Assembly: GCA_022709605.1 (NCBI GenBank)
Contig: JAKLIM010000115.1
Coordinates: forward strand, 1 to 9,612
From: Bacteroidota bacterium
GTDB lineage: Bacteria; Bacteroidota; Bacteroidia; Bacteroidales; Paludibacteraceae
DNA length: 9,612 nt
Direction: 5' to 3'
The notes beneath the pieces are model-generated. The model was not told the DNA's origin, searched no databases, and was given only the letters and a program-made list of their open reading frames with translations. Each line of letters begins with the position of its first letter. Positions within the stretch are counted from its first letter, which is position 1. The position numbers and the translations under genes were made by a program. Below are positions 4,793 to 9,612 of the stretch, in pieces.

Positions 4793-6670
4793 TTATCTGA
4801 TGTGTTTATAGGTTTTATTATTGATTTTCAAAATATAAACACCGTGCATAAGTGCTATTTGGCAAGCATCTATCATTTGCAATTGGTTGATCATTTGGCC
4901 TTGTAAATTGTAAATACTCACATTTGCCTGCCCGGCATATTGAATGGAAATTCCATTTTCGGTATTCAATATTATTGCTTTATTCTCATCAGGGAAATTA
5001 TTTCCGGAGAGGATAAAAGCAGGAGAAAATTCATTTCCAAACCTATCAACCACCGAAACTGCAAACTGACACGTAGATAACAATGTGCTATATTTTGTGA
5101 GATCGAAGGAAGTGGAATAGCTTAACCCGAGTAAATATTGCGAAGTCTTGAAAACGGTTGAATCATTTATCAACCCGTTCGGAATGGCATAAATCGCAAA
5201 CCGAACATTTTCATTCGCAAAATCCCAGTTTAAAGTAAGCGAATTAAGTTTTACGTTTTCGGGTGAACTTAATTTCGGATGCGATTTCCAATGCAAGGCC
5301 GGTACAAGTGCAGGTTTGGTAAATTTCTGTTCGCGTAGGTATTTAGTGAAATTTCCTTTTGTCCACAGATTTTTTATGCTGTATAAGACCGAACCGGGAG
5401 CATTATTTTTAGTTGAATTTCTGTTCCAGTCAATTTGCAAACCCACTTCGGCATCATCAAAATTGACAGAAGCTGCTACACGTTGTTCGGTTTTTGATAA
5501 TCCGGTAAGCAAACCTCCTGCTTTTGTATATAATTTCAGTTCATGTAAGTTCTCCGGTATTTCGGCGTAGGGTATTGCCGGTGAATATTGTGGTGCTTTA
5601 TATGTCGATGTTAAAGCGGTCATACTCATGCTTGAGTAAAAATATTTGCTGTATTTATTAGCTACATCCGACCACCAGGGGCAGAGTTTTTTATAATCCT
5701 GACCTGTACTTGTTGTTGTCCAGTACAATTGCGGCGAAATATAATCAACTTTATCTTGTTTCATCCAAGCCACAGGGTCGCAGTAAATTTGTTCGTACAT
5801 ATTCGAGCCGGTAATTCCAGCCGGCAGCGTTAAACCCTGAGCTGTAGCAACCGCAGTTTGGGTTGTCCAGATGCCGAAAGGCGAAACACCAAAATTGACA
5901 TAGGGTTTCACCATTTGAATTGTATCATACACATCGGCAACCATTTTGTTCACATTATCGCGCCGCCAGTTGCTAAGGGTCATGTTTGATGGTTTGTAAA
6001 GCCCTTGTGAATAACTATCCAGGGTTGAATTTGTTCCGGCATAAGCGTAAAAATAATCATCGAAAATAATGCCGTCAATATCATATTTACTCAATATGTC
6101 GCCAACAACGTTTTTAATTAATTTGCGAACATTCGGATTACCGGGATCCAAAATAACAACTCCATCGGTGGTTTTTACACCATTGGTATACTTTGCATAA
6201 TCCAAAATCCATTCGGGATGTGCTGTTTTATAATCACCCGGAAGTCCTGTGTATTTTCCTGCCGATGTTTCGTACCGATATGGATTTAACCACGCATGAA
6301 GTTCAATACCCCGTTTGTGGGCTTCTTCGATAGCAAAAGCCAAAGGGTCGTAACCGGGATAGATGCCGCGCGTACCCCCTAAATGTGCAGACCAGGGTTC
6401 GTACGCCGAATTATAAAAAGCATCTGTTTCCGGTCGAATCTGAAAAAGAACAGCATTCATGTTGGCTGCTTTTACCGAATCGAGAATGGAAACAAATTCG
6501 GCTTTTTGAGCAACAATATTGGCTGGTGTAACTGAAGTCATAGGAGTTGTCGGCCAATCAATCCGATAAACCGTAGCCAGCCATCCGGCACGCATCTCGC
6601 GTTTGGGTGGTTGCGCGTGGAGAATGAAAAATGTAAAGATGATATATGTGAGTATGGTAAGTTTTCTCAT
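4793..6670 (-). CDS. Secreted GHL10/DUF187 glycoside-hydrolase-like protein with T9SS sorting domain
   Basis: Likely an exported glycan hydrolase. From the ATG at 6670 it has 625 residues. Signal peptide 1-20 (MRKLTILTYIIFTFFILHAQ). GHL10 TIM-barrel domain about 24-350, with EMRAGWLATV (25-34), QIRPETDAFY (77-86), ELHAWLNPYR (123-132), the strand IDGIIFDDYFY (198-208) carrying candidate acidic residues Asp204/Asp205, FGVSPFGIW (260-268) and DYISPQLYW (309-317). An Ig/FnIII-like module follows at about 468-555, then a T9SS type A-like sorting domain at about 565-625 (GVYILKI). The family includes E. coli DigH (YddW), which cuts denuded peptidoglycan strands; the substrate here is inferred only. 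An in-frame ATG at 6748 would add 26 residues read through a hairpin and would bury the signal peptide, so 6670 is chosen. The sorting domain predicts passage across the outer membrane. Confidence 0.88.
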   Translation of the reverse strand: MRKLTILTYIIFTFFILHAQPPKREMRAGWLATVYRIDWPTTPMTSVTPANIVAQKAEFVSILDSVKAANMNAVLFQIRPETDAFYNSAYEPWSAHLGGTRGIYPGYDPLAFAIEEAHKRGIELHAWLNPYRYETSAGKYTGLPGDYKTAHPEWILDYAKYTNGVKTTDGVVILDPGNPNVRKLIKNVVGDILSKYDIDGIIFDDYFYAYAGTNSTLDSYSQGLYKPSNMTLSNWRRDNVNKMVADVYDTIQMVKPYVNFGVSPFGIWTTQTAVATAQGLTLPAGITGSNMYEQIYCDPVAWMKQDKVDYISPQLYWTTTSTGQDYKKLCPWWSDVANKYSKYFYSSMSMTALTSTYKAPQYSPAIPYAEIPENLHELKLYTKAGGLLTGLSKTEQRVAASVNFDDAEVGLQIDWNRNSTKNNAPGSVLYSIKNLWTKGNFTKYLREQKFTKPALVPALHWKSHPKLSSPENVKLNSLTLNWDFANENVRFAIYAIPNGLINDSTVFKTSQYLLGLSYSTSFDLTKYSTLLSTCQFAVSVVDRFGNEFSPAFILSGNNFPDENKAIILNTENGISIQYAGQANVSIYNLQGQMINQLQMIDACQIALMHGVYILKINNKTYKHIR

Positions 6671-6694
6671 TATTTCGTTTGTGTTTTTTGTAAA

Positions 6695-6729
6695 ACAACC
6701 GCCTTTTTCCAATTGAAAAAGGCGGTTGT
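6695..6729. terminator. Strong hairpin between two T9SS genes; terminator or attenuator
   Basis: Positions 6695-6709 and 6715-6729 are perfect 15-bp reverse complements with a 5-nt loop (6710-6714) and a G/C-rich base. In the minus-strand direction it follows the stop of the beta-helix gene by 36 nt and is followed by TTT, then ACAAAAAA. On the + strand it is followed by CTCTTTTTTTA, a better T-tract. It ends only 24 nt before the ATG of the GHL10 gene at 6670, leaving no room for a promoter in between, so it may be a leaky terminator or a leader attenuator. Confidence 0.7.
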
Positions 6730-6739
6730 CTCTTTTTTT

Positions 6740-6761
6740 AAGTCCCACTTGGGGGATTTAG
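6740..6761. repeat. Short copy of the AAGTCCC...GGGATTTAG element
   Basis: AAGTCCC at 6740-6746 and GGGATTTAG at 6753-6761 match the ends of the element at 2261-2289, with a shorter middle. TCCC (6743-6746) can pair with GGGA (6753-6756). It sits between the beta-helix gene stop codon and the 15-bp hairpin. Confidence 0.45.
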
Positions 6762-6765
6762 TGCA

Positions 6766-8481
6766 TTATTTGATAAACTTGGTAGCTTTTCCGTTAATAC
6801 GGATAATATAAACACCATTTTTCAAATCACGACTGTATGTTCCACTTGTGATTGCTTTATCAATTAACATTCCGTTCATATTATAAAGTTCAACAGTCGC
6901 TTCGTTATCGAGGACAACTTCAATACCACTGTGAGTGCGAATAATACGGGCAGTTACTTCAATCTGAGCAGCTTCATTGACAATAAACATTTCAGCTTCA
7001 TAAGCACCTTTGTATGTTTGAGGATATCTTGACGTGCCTAATAAATCAGTCGGTACTTCACCTAATTGTGTTACTTGAAGATTAGCATCCTGATAAGAAG
7101 CTGGAGCAATACGTAAATCACCGGTTGCTGCATCAACAAAATTTACATTACCAGATTTAGAACCAGCATCATAACTAAAACCAGCAGTTTGCCAATCCCC
7201 TAATGTTTTTCTTGCAATGCTGGTAACATAGCCAATATTTGCCGACGCACCTGAAACATATAAATCATTAAAGTCAGATGTAAGTGTACCATTTGATTTC
7301 CAGATACAATATGCATTTGTTGCATCTGTTTCGTTCAATATTATGTTGTTTTTGAGATTTACAACACATCCCGTTCCACTTATGTGAATATTTGATCTTT
7401 CGGTTGCATTTGAAACCGATGGATAATAAAAAGTATTATTAAATACATTATAAGTAGCAGCATCTTGTATATACATCAAAGACATTACGGTTGGAACTCC
7501 TGAACCTGTTGCAGCTAAAGTTCCACCAACAGAATTGTTTATCATATTTACAATTGAACCTGTTGCTGCTGTCAATCCACTTACACCAAATATACCACTA
7601 GTTACTGAATTATTTGTAGTCATAATAGGCATTTTGTTGTTTTTAATATTGAGAGTACCTGCCCACGAATTCCACATAATAGTATATGTTGTTGTAGCAT
7701 TTAATCCACCATAGGTGTAAATGTTATTTCCAATCACTTCAGTAGTAGTTGTTGAACTCCCTACAAAATATAAATATACAGGTCTAATTCTACCATAAAG
7801 TATATTGTTTTTAATTATATTATTCGTTGAATAAATCGCAGGGGCTGTTCCATATCCAGTTATTGCAACAGCATAATATGGCGTAAGTGTTGGTTCACCA
7901 ATGGTACAATTTTCGACTGTAAAATTATCACATGCACCAGTGGATTGTCCGTTTAAATAAATTCCTCTGGTTGAATTTGCAGTACTCATTGGTGATTGAT
8001 AAGCTATATTTAAATTTTTAATTGAAGCATTATCACAATTGCCAAATAACTGTATAAGCATTCGTCCATTTGTACCATCATTCATTTTAAAGGTCATGTC
8101 TTTAGTCGTTCCACCAGTGGTGTTTGAACCATCAATAATTACGTTATCTGTATTATCAACACCAAATCCAGTGTAAGATGTTGCTCCTGCTGTGGTCACA
8201 CATCCACTAAATGTTATTGTAGGCATTATAGTTGCAGCAGGTTTAATAGTAATAGTATTACTTCCGCTTGCTACCGCAATTTTTACCGGAGCTGTTTCCG
8301 ATATATCAGAAATAATTTCAAATAACACACTACCACTCATACCAACGGTATTCAGATTATCTGCTGCAGCTTTTAATGTTTCATAAGTACCCCCAGATCC
8401 TACGGTGTAAGTTCCTGACATTTGTGCCATGGATAACATTGTTGTTGCCAAAAAGGCCATTAAAAAAGTAATTTTTTTCAT
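6766..8481 (-). CDS. Secreted right-handed beta-helix protein with T9SS sorting domain
   Basis: Exported protein of unknown substrate, 571 residues. Signal peptide 1-20 (MKKITFLMAFLATTMLSMAQ). The mature start, GTYTVGSGGTYETLKAAADN (23-42), is typical of Bacteroidota beta-helix surface proteins. About nine Asn-rich coil motifs follow between 113 and 385, for example NVIIDGS (113), SIKNLNI (153), FTVENCTIG (187), IIKNNILYG (222), LNIKNNK (277), VNMINNS (311), YNVFNNTFYY (344) and VNLKNNIIL (374). These indicate a right-handed parallel beta-helix, a fold common in polysaccharide lyases and adhesins; no lyase catalytic set can be assigned. A segment at 448-495 ends in GTSRYPQTYKGAYE, the closing motif common in this protein type. 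A T9SS type A-like sorting domain occupies about 505-571 (ELYNMNGMLI, NGVYIIRING). Thr, Asn and Ser are abundant. It precedes the GHL10 gene by 95 nt. Confidence 0.87.
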   Translation of the reverse strand: MKKITFLMAFLATTMLSMAQMSGTYTVGSGGTYETLKAAADNLNTVGMSGSVLFEIISDISETAPVKIAVASGSNTITIKPAATIMPTITFSGCVTTAGATSYTGFGVDNTDNVIIDGSNTTGGTTKDMTFKMNDGTNGRMLIQLFGNCDNASIKNLNIAYQSPMSTANSTRGIYLNGQSTGACDNFTVENCTIGEPTLTPYYAVAITGYGTAPAIYSTNNIIKNNILYGRIRPVYLYFVGSSTTTTEVIGNNIYTYGGLNATTTYTIMWNSWAGTLNIKNNKMPIMTTNNSVTSGIFGVSGLTAATGSIVNMINNSVGGTLAATGSGVPTVMSLMYIQDAATYNVFNNTFYYPSVSNATERSNIHISGTGCVVNLKNNIILNETDATNAYCIWKSNGTLTSDFNDLYVSGASANIGYVTSIARKTLGDWQTAGFSYDAGSKSGNVNFVDAATGDLRIAPASYQDANLQVTQLGEVPTDLLGTSRYPQTYKGAYEAEMFIVNEAAQIEVTARIIRTHSGIEVVLDNEATVELYNMNGMLIDKAITSGTYSRDLKNGVYIIRINGKATKFIK

Positions 8482-8670
8482 AACTTATTAATTTTAAATG
8501 AATAATTATTTTTCGAGAATATTTTATTGTAAAATTAGAGAATATAAAATTTAAAAAATTGTTGAATATTATGTTTAAAAACAGAATTTTTATACACAAA
8601 GCAATTTGACTGTTCTTTTTTCGATAAACATCTGTAAGATTATAATTTTTCAGGCACATTATAAAAACCA
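8482..8670 (-). promoter_or_regulatory. A/T-rich leader and promoter region of the beta-helix gene
   Basis: The 189 nt between the hairpin at 8671-8708 and the ATG at 8481 are very A/T-rich and non-coding. Transcription of the beta-helix gene should begin here because a terminator precedes it. I could not find a TTTG / TAnnTTTG pair with proper spacing on the minus strand, so no promoter is placed. The start codon is preceded by an A/T-rich leader with no Shine-Dalgarno sequence. Confidence 0.4.
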
Positions 8671-8708
8671 CAAATCAACTGTTCCCAAGACTTGAAACAG
8701 TTGATTTG
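8671..8708 (-). terminator. Intrinsic terminator of the beta-propeller-like gene
   Basis: Positions 8671-8683 and 8696-8708 are perfect 13-bp reverse complements with a 12-nt loop. On the minus strand the stem is followed by TGGTTTTTAT, a reasonable T-tract. It begins 17 nt after the stop codon of the upstream gene (8726-8728). Confidence 0.75.
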
Positions 8709-8725
8709 CCTGTTTTGTTCAAGCC

Positions 8726-9612
8726 CTATTTCTTTATTATTCGTTTTACAGCCATTCCGGCAGCAGTTTTTACTTTTAATATGTAAACTCCTGATTGTAA
8801 TTCATTTAACGAAATTTGTATGTGATTATTTGTAACCTGTTCGTTTGCAATGATCTGTCCTTTCAGATTATACAACTGATAAGATTCAATTTCTACACCT
8901 TTACTTTGAATTTTAATATGATTGACAGCCGGATTCGGAAAAACTTCAACTAATTCGGACGGATCAATAATTTCGTTGATGTTGGAAATCACCACTGTTA
9001 CTTTTTGGCTGGAAGGTGCAGGTGTTGTAAAACTGTTATCAGCTTTTGGTAATGCCCAAACTCCGAGTCGTTTGTCGGAAAATGAAACTGCATAAACATT
9101 GCCGGCCCGGTCGAACGAAAGTCCTGCAGTGTTTACACCAAGTGCAGGTTTAATCGAATGTAATTTGGTGAGAGAAGGAACACCTGATTCATTGAATTTT
9201 ACATCAAAAATCTTTACTTCGTTACTGCATCCCATGGCTAATTTTGTACCTTCGGCATTTACTGCCATTCCTCCGTGATAGGAATTTTCAATCAGGGTTG
9301 GTGTATTTCCTGAATTAAAATCAACCAGACCGCTTGTGTTTACATGAATGAGCGAAGGAATTAATGGGGCATCAGCCGCTCTATATTGCGATATCCACCA
9401 TCCGCCACGGGTATCGGGTGCTATACACGAATTAAAATTTTGTTGCAGATTACCGTTCAATGCATCATTGTAAATTACAGTGGGGGCTGATTGATAGGGT
9501 GTAGCTAATGTGCCGATATTATATTGCAATAAATTGCCGGCGTTGGTCGCAGTTTCATTCACATAATCTTCGTCGAAAGTGTAAAGTCGAGTGTCATCGC
9601 CTGTGCCCATGG
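8726..9612 (-). CDS. Partial secreted beta-propeller-like protein with T9SS type A sorting domain
   Basis: C-terminal part of a larger exported protein; the reading frame stays open to the right edge, so the ATG at 9610 is probably internal and the true start and signal peptide lie outside the window. The visible 294 residues (numbered from that ATG) contain propeller-like blades, notably HGGMAVNAEGTKLAMGCSNE (112-131) followed by KIFDV, and LSFDRAGNVYAVSFSDKRLG (164-183) followed by VWALPK. This suggests WD40/NHL-type repeats, but too few are seen to count blades. A linker (about 190-220) leads to a textbook type A sorting domain at 221-294, with FPNP (224-227), YQLYNLKGQII (244-254), LQSGVYILKV (271-280) and the basic end KRIIKK. 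The protein should be secreted across the outer membrane; its ligand or substrate cannot be told. It differs from its two neighbours in having the PNP motif. Confidence 0.8.
   Translation of the reverse strand, partial: MGTGDDTRLYTFDEDYVNETATNAGNLLQYNIGTLATPYQSAPTVIYNDALNGNLQQNFNSCIAPDTRGGWWISQYRAADAPLIPSLIHVNTSGLVDFNSGNTPTLIENSYHGGMAVNAEGTKLAMGCSNEVKIFDVKFNESGVPSLTKLHSIKPALGVNTAGLSFDRAGNVYAVSFSDKRLGVWALPKADNSFTTPAPSSQKVTVVISNINEIIDPSELVEVFPNPAVNHIKIQSKGVEIESYQLYNLKGQIIANEQVTNNHIQISLNELQSGVYILKVKTAAGMAVKRIIKK

Noticed and set aside
5316..5570. Plus-strand open frame inside the GHL10 gene, and similar ones at 6611-6811 and 8192-8386.
   Set aside because: They are shadows of minus-strand genes with no independent support.
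6671..6748. Longer start for the GHL10 gene from an ATG at 6748.
   Set aside because: The extra 26 residues are encoded by the 15-bp hairpin and place charged residues before a clear signal peptide that begins at 6670.
8381..8671. A 96-codon minus-strand frame upstream of and overlapping the start of the beta-helix gene.
   Set aside because: It covers A/T-rich leader DNA, then an alternate frame of the signal-peptide region. Its composition (Asn, Ile, Lys, Phe) reflects base composition. The beta-helix frame has the clear signal peptide.

Overview
The window looks like part of a chromosome from an anaerobic member of the Bacteroidota, probably Bacteroidales. Four things point there: A/T-rich DNA, start codons preceded by A-rich stretches instead of Shine-Dalgarno sequences, three neighbouring exported proteins with type IX secretion (T9SS) C-terminal sorting domains, and a trimeric [FeFe] hydrogenase typical of fermentative anaerobes. 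The genus cannot be fixed from the sequence.

Left half (1-4604, + strand): a hydrogenase gene set in the order hydB-hydA-hydC. HydB is a NuoF-like FMN/NAD(H) subunit with an N-terminal thioredoxin-like domain and a C-terminal double [4Fe-4S] ferredoxin domain. HydA is the catalytic H-cluster subunit, with accessory cluster domains like those of clostridial hydrogenase I. HydC is a NuoE-like [2Fe-2S] subunit. Together they match the HydABC type, which couples H2 production or uptake to NAD(H) and ferredoxin, in known cases by electron bifurcation/confurcation. hydA and hydC are 2 nt apart. hydB and hydA are separated by 285 nt of repeat-rich non-coding DNA. The maturation genes hydE/F/G are not in the window.

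Centre (4605-4792): a convergent intergenic region with short GTTTGA-type tandem repeats, an 18-bp palindrome, and a strong hairpin at 4741-4779 that probably terminates transcription from both sides.

Right half (4793-9612, - strand): three consecutive genes for exported proteins. Read in their own direction they are (i) the C-terminal part of a beta-propeller-like T9SS protein that runs off the right edge, (ii) a right-handed beta-helix T9SS protein of unknown substrate, and (iii) a glycoside-hydrolase-like protein of the GHL10/DUF187 family (related to E. coli DigH/YddW) with a T9SS tail. Hairpins follow genes (i) and (ii). The second hairpin lies only 24 nt before the start codon of gene (iii), so it may act as an attenuator or leaky terminator.

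The proteins belong to known families. The least explained material is in the gaps: three degenerate tandem arrays with a 7-8 nt period around the hyd genes, two 18-bp palindromes that differ only in their central dinucleotide, and a shared AAGTCCC...GGGATTTAG element found once in each half of the window. I see no tRNA, rRNA, CRISPR array, transposase or clearly novel multi-gene system.
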